This document shows positions 20,677 to 31,412 of a stretch of DNA of 40,773 nucleotides, piece by piece. A model generated the notes under the pieces. That model made no database searches. It was not told the origin of the DNA and was given only the letters and a program-made list of their open reading frames with translations. This DNA comes from Solicoccozyma terricola (Eukaryota; Basidiomycota; Tremellomycetes; Filobasidiales; Piskurozymaceae). Positions within the stretch are counted from its first letter, which is position 1; the number at the start of each line of letters is the position of its first letter. The stretch covers positions 392,480 through 433,252 of the forward strand of contig BCLD01000010.1 of the NCBI GenBank assembly GCA_001600875.1, in the 5' to 3' direction. The position numbers were made by a program, and so were the translations under genes.

Positions 20677-21745
20677 CGTGACAATGTTAGTTGAGCTGTC
20701 CCAGTGGCGAGAACTTGTTCCTCGCCTTGCAAGTAACTTTATACCCGTTGGCATCCGTCTCAAGTCAAATCTCACAGCTGACATCGAACCCATCACAGTC
20801 ATCTGATGAGAACACTTGTGAGGCCTCACGTATGGAACACAGGTATAGCCGCGCCACGGGGTCAACCCGGATGCGTGTCTTCGAAGCAGTCACAGGTGGC
20901 GGCAAGAAGCGTTCTAGCTGTAAGAGAGTCGCTGCTGAAAGAGCGAGACCTGGTCGGTCATGTGTCGGCTGTTAGAGTGTATAGTGCCATGATCGGTAGA
21001 TCACGAGGTATTAGCGGTAAAGCCGGAGGTGCGGCCTCCCCCATTGTAGCATCCGACGCACAGCTTTGTGAACCGACCTCCCCGTTCCACCCGGCCGCCA
21101 ATATGACTATACCGCCCCAAGCTTGTGCGAACGGAAAGCCATCACCCATTCGTAGCGTCGTGGTAGTATCTACTGATTGCAGACGCTGCCGCGCCATCAA
21201 GGCCGCCTCGCGCGACTAAGTTGCTGCTAATTGTCAGGCAACATCCAGCGAGAAACTGTGGGCATTTTGTTGCCGAGTGTATGAGTCGCAGTGGGAATCA
21301 GGGTCCCGTGGTCATATCAAATGACATCGTGGCCATTATCGGCCTGCAACTATATCTGCGGGAAACATTTACCACACCACCACCGAGGGAAGTGCTACTG
21401 CAGCAACCACGCGCTTTAATTACCCTGGCCCGATCACAACTTCCAACCAACGCCCATCATCTCGCGCAGAGTCATCTGCTCTCATACCGGATTCAATGCC
21501 CACACCTTCACTAATCGCTTCCGCCGTCCCACGCCACGTACATTCCTCCCAAAACATGTGGTTGGCGAATGGAGATGTCGATGAAGATCGCGGCAAAGAG
21601 GCTGCAGACGGCTGCGTCGACGAACAATGCACCTTACGCAGATCACGCAGCCGCCAGCATCAGGAGAGCGTGACGAAGTTCGAGAGGCATCATCCAGGTT
21701 TCATGTGTCCCAACAAAGCCCGTCCCGTTCAACGCCGAAACTGCC
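20677..21745. other. Intergenic region, no supported gene
   Basis: 1.07 kb between two minus-strand genes: the promoter of the lectin gene (right of 20676) and the 3' end of the flavoprotein gene (21746). Overlapping ORFs on both strands of up to 137 codons lack any recognisable motif or splice-supported extension. No repeats or RNA genes seen. Confidence 0.45.
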
Positions 21746-24248
21746 TCAGTCTGCTCGCATTTTCCTTGCCTTGACCCGTTTCCGAAGCACGATGACGAGG
21801 CGAAACACCACGAATAGCAGGAAAAGAGCCAAGACCGTTGGGTAATTCATGTAAGACGACCTCTTGGTAGCTTGGATCGCGATGTCGGAGGTGTACTCGC
21901 TGTAGTCGTCGCCGTCTATCAGTGATGCAGAGCCTTGCTCCACCTCTTCCGGCACCTCTTTCATCAAAACAACAGGACCAATGACCCTGAGCGCCGAGAC
22001 TACGTGTGAGCGATGGCAACCCTCTACACGACGGGAAACGAAAAACAACTCACCCATCCACCCTGACAGACTGGGGGGTTCTGAATAGATTTCCAGGATC
22101 GTACCGTTGTTTAAGCTCCTGGAGTCTTGGGTAATTGTTGCCCCATATGAGCTTTGGGTATTGCTCGGCTGTGAGTTCCGGGTCGGCGTAACCTGCGTCT
22201 GAAAGGTGTATTATGTCGTCAGGCACCTGCGCAGTGTACGGGACGGGAGAGAAAAAATGAACCCTACTCACAAACGGCATCGACCGTTCCGAGGCCGAGC
22301 ATCATCCCACCAACAAACTCTATCAGATCAACGTCTCCATCCCCGTCCAATTGCATCGCATGCAGCTCCCAGATCATCTTCAGGTCACGATGAGCGAAAG
22401 CTGTACCCTGAGAGTCCTTGATCGAAGTCACGGCAGATTCTTGGCCTCCGAGAAACGGTGACATGACGAACCAATCAGTTTGTTTGGAAGGGTTGTGGTG
22501 TGCAGAGAGAGAAAATAGATGGGAAAGGTGGTCGTGTATGCCTTGTTGTTGTATATCTTTGTTTGTAATGAGACTCTGTAGGCGGGGACGACGGGTGAGC
22601 GGTGGACCAAACATACCCATGTACGAACTTGGCGGTAACTCACTTTTGCATAAAAGTTTCTCCGTTTTCTAGGTTGCATTGATCTCATATTTGACTGTGA
22701 CTGCCAGTTGCAGTCGCCGCTGGTACTATTGTGCAAAGCCTCGGCATAGGCTGAGAAGCAAAAAAAAAAACGGAGGATCCGTCGGAAACCAACATTCAAT
22801 GTCCCTTGGTATACCGACACATCGAGCTGAATGCACTGCCAGACTCACTCAATACCGTGTGATCTCTTTCAAACTCCATCTCCCCCTTTTCTTTCAGAAC
22901 CCGCTCAAACATCCCCATCACGGTTTCAAACTCGTCTTCAGACCCTACAAACTGACCCACCACTTCGACTTTTGTCCCCCACTCCTCCGTCCTCCTCCTC
23001 CCCACTTCTCCCGATTCTGGCGCAACATGCCAACTCAACCCCAACTCCTTGATCGCCTGATCTGACGCCGCAAATTCTTGAAATGCCATGAACAGATTGG
23101 TCGCCCGTTGAACGTTCTCTGACGTATTCGGTAGAGATCGAGGGAGGAGGGCTAGCTGGTAGCTGATGACGATGGGTGGTTTTGGGTTGGTACGGAATGT
23201 CATGGAATGGACTATGCCAAAGGAGGAACCTGCACCGCGGATGGCCTGTTCAATAGGGCAAAGACGACGGCGTTTGGGATTAGATACGAATGCGGAGAGG
23301 ACAAGGTTGTCTGGAAGTGATATCAACGAGGGATGTGTTGATTCCAGTCCCCACTGGCTAACTCACCCAGAAGAGGTCGGGATGATTATACTCTGAAGCC
23401 CGGACGATTTCACCGTTCGCAAGGGCGATGTCTGCGGAGAGCATGTGGTCTGATAATAGTCCATATAATCTGGAATACGAACGATTCACATCATTATCGA
23501 TATCAGTCTCCATATATTATCACGATCCCACGCCCAAAGAAATCTTGTACTTCACCTAGATGACGATGAATATCCTCCTACTAGCGCCTCTCCACCAACT
23601 CCAACACTCGAACACATGCCAATCGGCACTAATCTTCCTTCCTCGATACCCACTATGAAGTCGGCAAGCTGTCCAACAGTGGCACTCGATCCTGTGTAAG
23701 CTTCCTGGTCATACACGTCGTATAAGACCCGGTGAAAGAAATCGAGGTCGATGATGAGGGATCGTTCACTTGGCATGGGGGAGCGATCAGACGACGACGA
23801 CGACGAGGAGGAGGAGGAGGAGGAGGAGGAAGATGGCCCTCCAAGGGAGTAGGCGCCATATGAGTATCCACCTGATCGTGCTACTGCTGGGACAGAGACG
23901 GATGCTGCGCATAGTATCGCAGACGAGATGGCCGAGGGTGTTTTCGCTGTAGGAGATGCGATGGAGGTAGGATCGGTGTGAGTCGCGTGAGAGTTGGCTA
24001 ATACATTCTGATCTCGGCCGCAAACGAGCGGCGCCGGCACAATCGATGTACTCACGATACACTATAGCAAGAGGACGGGCCAAGTTGTGTTCTAGTCTTG
24101 AGTTGTAAGGTTGCGCATAGATATCGTATAGGTCGGACGATGGGTCGATGACCTTGGTGTCTTCCCGGAGCTCACGGCTCAGACATTCCAGGAGAGGGAG
24201 ATGGGACTGGGAGGTGTGAGACACTGATAGCTGGATGGGAATACGCAT
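21746..24248 (-). CDS. Diverged BBE-type FAD oxidoreductase with C-terminal membrane anchor
   Basis: Related to glucooligosaccharide oxidase-like flavoproteins. Minus exons 24248-24056, 23946-23556, 23469-23367, 23245-22849, 22750-22644, 22575-22272, 22198-22054, 21986-21746 join in phase to 626 residues. The family blocks are QPYNSRLEHNLARPLAIVY, ARSGGYSYGAYSLGG, PIGMCSSVGVGGEALVGGYS, LANGEIVRASEYNHPDLFW, AIRGAGSSFGIVHSM, YAGYADPELTAEQYPKLIWG and RYDPGNLFRTP. The usual covalent-flavin His (GGH) is Tyr92; the second-site Cys176 remains. About 15 Ser residues, coded by (TCC/TCG)n, interrupt the FAD domain after the GLGG motif. After the BBE domain an extra exon adds a membrane helix (VLALFLLFVVFRLVIVL) with a basic tail. 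No signal peptide at the chosen start. A decayed paralogue lies upstream. Confidence 0.82.
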
Positions 24249-24379
24249 GATGAGGTTGAACCATACGACACATCCATTATCTTCCAGCTGAACGCGTCGC
24301 GGTGATGGGCGGAATGTGATTGAACTCTGGCACGTGTGCGATGATATGTAAAATATGAGATGTAGCAGTACTTGCAGTA

Positions 24380-25496
24380 CTTGACGTTCTCAAACTCCTC
24401 TTCAGACCCTACAAACTGACCCAACACCTCGACTTTTGTCCCCCACTCTTCCGTGAAAGGGATGATGCCAAAGGAGGAACCTGCGCCGCGGCGCCGGACG
24501 GGCTTGTAGACAGGGAATATAAGACAAGGCAGGGTGTTAGAAAGGCTGGTTAGGTGAGGGTAAGTAGGTCCCTTACTCTACTCACCCAGAACAGGTCGGG
24601 GTGGTTGTACTCTGAGACCCGTATGATTTCACCGGTTGCAAGGGCGATATCTGCAGAGACCATGTGGTCTGATAACAATCCATATAATCTGTGGCGATGT
24701 ATTGTGGCCATGTATTGTGGTATCAGCTTCGTTTGATGGGCGAAGCCTTGTGAGGGGGTAAACAACCAGAGCCTGGCGTACCCACCTTGAAGACGATGAA
24801 TACCCTCCTACCAATGCCTCTCCACCAACGCCAACACTAGGACACATCCCAATCGGCATTGATCTCTCTTCTTGAACTCTCACCGTCTCCGCCATCTCTC
24901 CCACACGTCGCACCTGATCCCGTTCATGCCTGCTGATCGTACATGTCATACGATACCCGATTAAACCCACCGAGGTCGATGATGAGAGATTGTTCGCTGG
25001 GTATGGGAGAGCCGTGGGAGGAAGAAGCCAAGGAGGAGGGTCCACCGAGTGAGTAGGCACCGTACGAGTAGCCTCCTGATCGTGCTATAGCTGGAACAGA
25101 GGCGGATGCGGCGCATTTCACAGCAGATGAGATGACAGAGGGTGATTTGGCTAGAGGGAGGCCGTGGGTGGGTGGGTGGGTGGGTGGGTGGAAGGTTGTG
25201 TAAGTGTGTCAGTAATATGACCCCGTGGTTGACACGAAAGATGTCGACTGCAAGCATTTGCCGATGATATGCAGTGACTCACGATAGACTATAGCGAGGG
25301 GAGAGACGACATTCTTATTCAGTCTCGTGTTGTACGGTTGCTCCGAGACGTGGTAGAGGTCGGACGATGGGTCGACGAGGTTTGCGTCTGGCGGGAGGTC
25401 GCGCAGGAGACATTCGATGAGAGTGAGAAGGGACTGACGGGTGGTGGTGGTGGTGTGAGGTGAGGACGGTGGGGTCTGCTGGATGGGAATGCGCAT
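24380..25496 (-). pseudogene. Decayed tandem paralogue of the BBE-type flavoprotein
   Basis: Same N-terminal sequence start (MRIPIQ) and exon plan as the gene at 21746-24248: exons 25496-25283, 25150-24786, 24688-24586 (103 nt, identical length to its partner), then a remnant about 24500-24380. Lesions: in exon 2 a TGA replaces the Tyr of the QEAYTG block and one extra base follows within about 15 nt. After GSSFGI the frame jumps straight to TEEWGTKVEV, a deletion of roughly 200 bp relative to the partner, and coding sense ends near EEEFENVK. A 42-nt intron (donor after FNR) could bypass the exon 2 lesions, but the 3' half is still missing. Keeps the Tyr-for-His change (GGYSYGAY). Confidence 0.78.
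25164..25192. repeat. (GGGT)n microsatellite, G-quadruplex-capable
   Basis: Seven GGGT-type units on the plus strand, giving seven runs of three Gs. On the transcribed minus strand this is (CCCA)n and forms the pyrimidine-rich tract just before the exon 2 acceptor of the flavoprotein pseudogene. Confidence 0.85.
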
Positions 25497-26103
25497 GGTG
25501 CGGATGAGCTGGACAAGACTGGCCCTCTGTTGGACATGTGCTCCTCGCCATCTTGCCCGCCAGCTTGCTCGCCAGCTTGCTCGCCAGCTTGCTCGCTCAT
25601 CGCTCATCGCCCTCTCGCTCACCCGCTCGAGCTGTCCTCAGTAGGACGGGGGTTTCAAACGTTGAATTGATCCCGGAATGGAATCTGATTCATTCCTGAT
25701 TCATTCCTCGGGGGAAAAACCCCGCCCCGCCCCGACCGCCCTCATGTTTTGACCCCGTCTTGGCGTCGATTGATTCTCGCCAAGGAATTCCCGCCAGGGG
25801 GAAATTAATTCAACTTTCAACTTTTTTTCTCGTGCGCAGAAATTCCCTGTCACGCGGGAATTTCTCTCAACTGTGAAACCGCGTAGTAGTAGACTCACCG
25901 GTCAGTGGTCAGAGGACGAGGACGAGAGGAGGAGGGACGAGCGGAGAGGACGAGGACGAGCGGGTCAGGGGGGGAGGAGGGACGGGCAGGGACGGGGTCT
26001 CGCCCGACTCGGGTCTCACAACTCGGGTCGCACAACCAACTCGGTACACCATCTCTCGCCATCCCATCATCCTCTTCTCGACCCGTCCCACACTCAGCAC
26101 TGA
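25497..26103. promoter_or_regulatory. Divergent intergenic region with a 12-bp tandem repeat
   Basis: Separates the flavoprotein pseudogene (-) from the glycosyltransferase (+). It holds a 12-bp tandem repeat GCCAGCTTGCTC (25547-25594, three perfect and one imperfect copy), a GATTCATTCCT duplication near 25690-25710, and GA/CG-rich simple sequence (25905-25980). It is presumably the promoter of the gene at 26104. The repeat could encode ERASWRASWR-like residues upstream of the pseudogene start, but I see no reason to believe it is translated. Confidence 0.5.
25547..25594. repeat. 12-bp tandem repeat (GCCAGCTTGCTC)4
   Basis: Three exact copies of GCCAGCTTGCTC (25559-25594), preceded by one copy with two changes (GCCATCTTGCCC, 25547-25558). 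Just upstream of the start of the flavoprotein pseudogene. Confidence 0.85.
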
Positions 26104-28193
26104 ATGCAACTCCCACATCGTAGGAGGGACGGCAGACACGGCGACCGACCCAGTCCGTCCAAGTTCCCCCGTGTCAACCTCAACCTCAAGACAATCGTCA
26201 AGACCGCACCTGGAATCCTATGTCTGCTCTACCTCCTCCTCCAACTCCAATCCATCTCCACGATCCGTCGCCTTCTCTCCGATGAAGAACTCACGTACGG
26301 TTTCCAACAATCCAACGATCCGTCATATCACCCCAAGATCTCGCTTGTCGGAGTATGGACAGGGACGGAGGAGCCAAACTACATGACATGGTTCTTGGAG
26401 AGCATCGCACGACAACCGGACGAGGTGGAACTCGTTCTCATTCAACGAGGGAAAAACATGATGAATGTAGAGGGTACTATCGCCTCTAGAGCTCGGAATA
26501 TCAAGGTCGTTCAGATGTCGGACGATCGTTGTAGGTTTCCCGGACGCCCTGTTCGGTTCGGAGACAGCCAGTCGCGAAACGGAGCTGACGACTTGGCCCC
26601 TGCCCCTGCCCCTGCCCCTCACGTAGACTGGGATTTCCACAGAGATTACTTCTGCAAACGATGGGGAGGATGCAATGAGAGAGATAGACGGAGGATAGAC
26701 CGACATCTAAGAGATGTAGGGCGATACGATCCGGTGAGAGGACATTTATTCCTGTTTTCTTTTTTCAACGCCCCGCAACACACGGACGCTCGTGCTGATC
26801 AGACAACCACCGCGCAAAACCAGCAAAGCTATTCGCTATCGATTCTGCGTGGACAAGTTTTCAAATCATTCATTCATCCGGGAGTAGAGTGGTGGGGCTG
26901 GTGTGACTTTGATACGGTGATAGGAAGGTGAGAGGGAAATCCCGACCGATATATCGAACGAGAAAAAAAAATCTCCTGACCAAACGTATAACGTTTCTCT
27001 ATGGTGACAGTTTGAAACGCAAATGCAAGTCAAATTCCACCGACAAGACCGCAGCAACGAGATCCTAATCCAGCAATTGCCTTTGCAGTTCCGTGGGATA
27101 TTGCAGATGATTACGACGTTATTCTTCCTGTGCACCGCAATACAGATCCACAGCGGTTGATGTTCATGAGGTGAGGGCGTGGTGTTTCCCCACTAGGTTG
27201 TTGAAACCCCCCGGCTGATTCCCCCTCCCATTTACCCTTCAGAGGCCATTTGACATTCTTCCGGAACACACAACGATCCGCAGATAAAATCACAGGACAT
27301 CCTGATTTCGAAACCAAGGAAGGGTGGCTTAACATGCGCGACTTTCATTACAAGGAAGGTGAGAATTGCTCTTACCGTCACTCTCAAGCCCGTTTCGCCC
27401 ACTAAAGGACAACCAACACCCCGGCCGGACCTTTCCGATACCCTTAGCATGCAGGAAACACAAAACACTTGGATGCTCTCCAAAGGAAGCTTCGTATTCC
27501 AGTCACATCGTCAACAACCCCTCCGTCAATTTTCTCGCGTTCGATGCCCTAGCCAAGAAACATTATTTGGCAGTGACCAGTCACGGAACGTACGCCCTCT
27601 CGAATGGATTGAGTGATAAAAGGAGGGCAATATTGGTGGCAGAACGTATACTGTCTGATCAGCAGTCTGATCATCAACCGAGTATGCTACCTCCACCTCC
27701 AACGTTCTCTGACATGGGTCAAGTACGTGACATCAGTCTGATCCAAGGAAACTACTCGGCGGGTTCTGTATGGTTCCATCCCACATACTCGACTCACTAC
27801 GTCCCGGTCTACGGGAATGGGGATAAATCTTTCAAAATCGACAACTACCTCACGTACATATATCGACTGAATGGGAGGACAGAGGAAAGGTTGGAGCCGG
27901 TGTCAAAGGTAGAGAAGCGGCCTGATGTCATAGAGGAGTGGCTGTACTTGCATTGGCAGGAGGAGAAGAAGAAGGGTGAGTTTTGGTTGGAATTCGTGAG
28001 GAATTAGGTCGTCGCATAAGCTGATTGCGAGACGCCGCCTCCCCGTCCATTTCCCGCAGACTGGTTTCTAGAGATCCCCCGGCAGTTTCAAGGGTCGGAA
28101 GATTGGATTCTTTTGACGCAGGGTCATGATAAGGGAGGGTTCTGGAAGTTGGCGGCGGACGACGATGCGAACAGTATATTCATAGAGCAATGA
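26104..28193 (+). CDS. DUF6625-like GT-A glycosyltransferase, type II membrane protein
   Basis: Predicted Golgi sugar-nucleotide-dependent transferase; donor and acceptor unknown. Exons 26104-26530, 26627-26733, 26824-26927, 27030-27170, 27243-27358, 27448-27975, 28060-28193 give 518 residues in phase. Basic N-terminus, signal anchor at about residues 30-50 (TAPGILCLLYLLLQLQ), then a fold seen in bacterial capsular DUF6625 transferases: ISLVGVWTGTEEPNYMTWFL, the metal/donor motif WWGWCDFDTVIG (a DxD-like Asp-Phe-Asp), PWDIADDYDVILP, and RGHLTFFRN. The acceptor of exon 4 (27030) was chosen because earlier AGs cause stops. First gene of the glycan locus; convergent with the acyltransferase at 28444-31356. 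Confidence 0.8.
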
Positions 28194-28443
28194 GCCTGTA
28201 ATTGGTCGTCGACGTCTAGTCGACATTGTAACCCAAGACCAGGCATACCCGTCTTGACATCACATTCAAGGATCATATCATGCCCTCGGGTTCTGGAAGG
28301 TGGCAAGCAGTGAACGACGATGTGCACAGTATACCCATATAAAGAAATAAATAACAAATGAGCCTCTAATTGGTGCGGATCAAATCCCGCCAGACATTGT
28401 AACATATTACCCTCCTGGACATTACATCCAAACCACCTACGCC

Positions 28444-31356
28444 CTATGAGTCTGTGGGATCGTAATCGACGTTACGAGATTCCTGTACCACCACGTTCCA
28501 AAGTAACTGTCGTCGTTCCGGGATCAACAGTCAGCAATACGCAATACGATCTCTTCACCACCAAAGGTTCTTTAAAAACGGCATACCTGCTGCCAATAAT
28601 TCATCACCCCGATCGTGCAAAAACCAAGACAATCTTGAGGAGGTCTTAAATGCGCTTCAGGTCGTTTCAGTGACATTTCCCATACGTCGATGTATCGCAT
28701 CGGCGGGTTTATATCTCGCAGGGTTTTGATTCCCTTGAAATTCCATGCTCGTTGAGATCTTTGGTGGACGGTGTTGCCCTCTGCGATCCCGTTCATACGT
28801 TGGTACCAGTGGCTGAAGCAGGCAGTGTCTGATCAGTTTATTTTTTTTTCACCCCGGCGATACCAGGCGGACACGCACTAGTTCCACGAGTTGGTAGCAC
28901 CGCTGATGGGAGACGACCAATCTGCTTTTGAATTATTGTCTGTAAAAGAAAGACGAGGTCAGAATCGTCATCAGCCGTAGAATCATCATAACATCGTTGA
29001 CATTGACTCACAACTCGTCGATGCAGCGCAATCGAGATGCGCAGGCGTGAGTGATCTCCAATACGATGCGACCGGATAAGGTACCTCGCGTATCTTGCCT
29101 TTCATAATGTTGAACTGTGATCATCGACGTTCAGATGTTGTCAACGATTGTGGCAATGACCCTCATCCACAATAAATGACTCGTACCATATTCTGATACC
29201 CAATATCCACATCCTCTTCTTTCACTTTACTTCCCAAAGACTTTGTCGTCCAGAACGCACCCGTATTCAACACTATCAAACTCGTCTCCTCCCTCCCGGC
29301 CTCAACTCTGACTACCCCACTTGATTCTTTCAACATCCCCTGCCAATCCCCGAACCAATCTTGATCCTTGTACATCTTCACTTCCACCCTTCCTTCCTCT
29401 GCGTCTTGCATTACCCTCCCCAAATCCTCCTTTGACAGCAATTGATCATGTCGATAGAATGAAACGACAGGGTATGCAAATCGATCGACGGATACACCTG
29501 CTTCTTCGCGTAACGCTGTGGCGTGTTTGGATTCCGGGTTGATTTTGAGAGATTGATGGCTGTCGGAATGGCGGGTTCGGGTGATTAGGCCAGGGTCGAC
29601 TGCTAGCATGTCGGCCCAGATTTGGAATGTTTTTTCCGAGATGGAGTCTGAGAACGGGGGAGGGAAACAGATGCGCAAGGTGGTTGGTTATCAGTTTTCA
29701 GATGATGTCGAGAACAGCAGCGGCGGCGGAGGCGACGAAGGCGACGGCTTACCTCCGACAATACTGCGGGAAGAATAAGGGGTGCGGGGGATGCGGCGGA
29801 CAAGACTAGTCAGCCATCGGGTTCCATGTTCCACCTCCTTGATTCTCGTCGGCACCCACGTCAAACCCCCCAAACTCCTCAACAACCTCCTCAACATCCT
29901 CCTCCTATCCATCTCCAACATTCTACACCCACCCTCCGGGCTTAACTCAGGGATAGCCACAGCTTTGATGCGCTCAAAGCCGAGTTGCGCTGCGGACTCG
30001 GGTTGCTGTTCGGTGGTGAGAGGAACAGAGATTTCGCATTTGCTGTCTGCTCCGGACTGTGGAGGAGGAGGAGGAGGAGGAGGAGGAGGAGGAGGAGGAC
30101 GGGGAAAAGGCAGCGTCAGAAATTGGAATTTCGCTCGGCTCGCTTGGGGACAGCGAGGGTATTTCTCTCTCGCTCGGGGACAGAGAGCGTCGGTCGCTAC
30201 ATCGGGACCGGAAGATGCGGAGAAAATGATTGCTCGCTGCAATCGCAGAGAAGAACTGCTTGCGACATCCACAGCATACCAAGAGCGTTGCTCGGATGTA
30301 CTCGTAGAGTCAGAGAGTATCGCTGGATGTACTCCGAAAGAAGGAAGAGAGTATAGCTCGCTATAGTCCACGCAGACAAGCACAGTCTTTGCTCGGTGAA
30401 GTAGCGACAGATGATTCTTCTCGATGCATTCGTTGAGACAGAGAATATCGCTAGCTGCATCCGCAGCGAGCCAGAGAGCAACTCATTGCACTGGGAAAGA
30501 CCAAGATCACTGCCTGCTTGCAATATCCGCAGACTGCACTCGCAGAGACAGGGACTGGTGCTCGCTGCATCGTCAGAGGCGCGAGAGAGCATTTCACAAC
30601 ACCGGGAACGAGGAAAGTCCGAGAGTACTATCTGCTCGTATCTCCGCAGAGACGGAGAGTATTCCACGCTACACTCGCAGAGACAGAGAGTATTACCCAC
30701 AACACTCGCAAAGACAGAGAGAGTATGCCACTTGCAGAGACGAGAGTATTCCACTCGCAGAGACAGAGAGTATAACTCAATGCACTCGCAGAGAATATTG
30801 TTTGCTGCACTGGCAGAGAGAAGAGAGCTCCAGTTTCGGGACGAAGGGTATCGCTCCCTACACTTGCAGAAAATGGCAGTCTTCGCTCGCGAAGAGCTGA
30901 CTGGTCACTCCACTCGCGATGAATGCCGGAAGCGCTCGCAAGACAATAGTCTTCCCGACGCTACTCTCGCGAAGAGATAATGCTCGCTTCGCTCGTAATG
31001 CTCGCTCCGCTCTCGAAAAAGAGACTGCTCTCTACGCTACGCTACGCTCGCCCACCCACCTTCAACCCAAACGCCTCCCAAACCTCTTTCAAATCCGTAA
31101 AATCCCTCCTACTCTCCCAAGTCCCCCGTACAATCTCCTCCACCTGACAATACTTCCATTCCCTCTCTTGTCCTCTATCCTCCTTTGATTGATTCTTCAA
31201 TATAGATTCAATGAACGATAATGTATCGTTATTTATTGAATTGGATTCGATGGTATTCCGGATGAGATAGAAGGCTGTTAGTGTGATTTCTAGGATTGAA
31301 ATTTGGAGTAACCGTTTGAGTGGGTGGTGTTGTGATCGTTGTTGTTTGATGAGCAT
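28444..31356 (-). CDS. PC-esterase/TBL-type acyltransferase (SGNH), type II membrane protein
   Basis: Predicted Golgi polysaccharide O-acyltransferase or esterase. Minus exons 31356-31060, 30056-29860, 29763-29753, 29647-29187, 29093-29012, 28939-28879, 28812-28587, 28506-28444 give 465 residues in phase. Weak signal anchor at about residues 16-32. The cysteine-started block CQVEEIVRGTW, then LTIVGDSISEKTF (block I nucleophile Ser in GDS), DQDWFGDWQ, LIVLNTGAFW, and the C-terminal RPEAHLRPPQDC block. In related plant TBL proteins the last block reads DCxHWC and supplies the catalytic Asp/His. Here it is DCLGFC, so that His is missing. The GDS motif is built from an 11-nt microexon. Intron 1 is 1003 nt and full of repeats. 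Paralogue of the partial gene at 40004-40773. Confidence 0.82.
30060..30098. repeat. (GGA)13 trinucleotide repeat
   Basis: Thirteen GGA units on the plus strand. For the minus-strand acyltransferase this is (TCC)n and directly precedes the exon 2 acceptor at 30057, serving as the polypyrimidine tract of the 1003-nt intron. Confidence 0.9.
30130..31059 (-). repeat. Satellite-like repeat family in intron 1 of the acyltransferase gene
   Basis: About 0.9 kb of degenerate short repeats built on CTCGCAGAGACAGAGAGTAT (exact copies at 30674-30693 and 30754-30773) and CGAGCGAAGCGAGCATT (minus strand, 30995-30979). No stable ORF. Several units match units in the first intron of the neighbouring glycosyltransferase (32949-33557) in the same transcriptional sense, including an 18-bp identity. 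Confidence 0.75.
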
Positions 31357-31412
31357 GGTGGGTGTGGGTGTGGGTGGGTGTGGGTGGGTGTGGGTGGGTG
31401 TGGGTGGGTGTA
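31357..31412. repeat. GGGTGTGGGTG minisatellite at the acyltransferase start codon
   Basis: Alternating GGGTG/TGTGGGTG units on the plus strand fill the 50 bp directly upstream of the minus-strand ATG (31356). On the transcript this is a C-rich 5' leader (CACCCACACCC units). More than eight runs of three Gs make G-quadruplex formation in DNA likely. Confidence 0.8.

Noticed and set aside
20806..21219. 137-codon plus-strand ORF and the overlapping 80-codon minus ORF
   Set aside because: Low-complexity, motif-free translations and no splice-consistent extension. The region is better read as promoter and intergenic DNA.
24924..25060. 42-nt intron that would rescue the flavoprotein pseudogene
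   Set aside because: Phase fits, but it removes a block conserved in the paralogue, and the gene is in any case missing its 3' half.
30411..30980. 189-codon ORF with LHSQRQR-type repeats
   Set aside because: It is a translation of the satellite repeat inside intron 1 of the acyltransferase gene. Several frames on both strands are open for the same reason.
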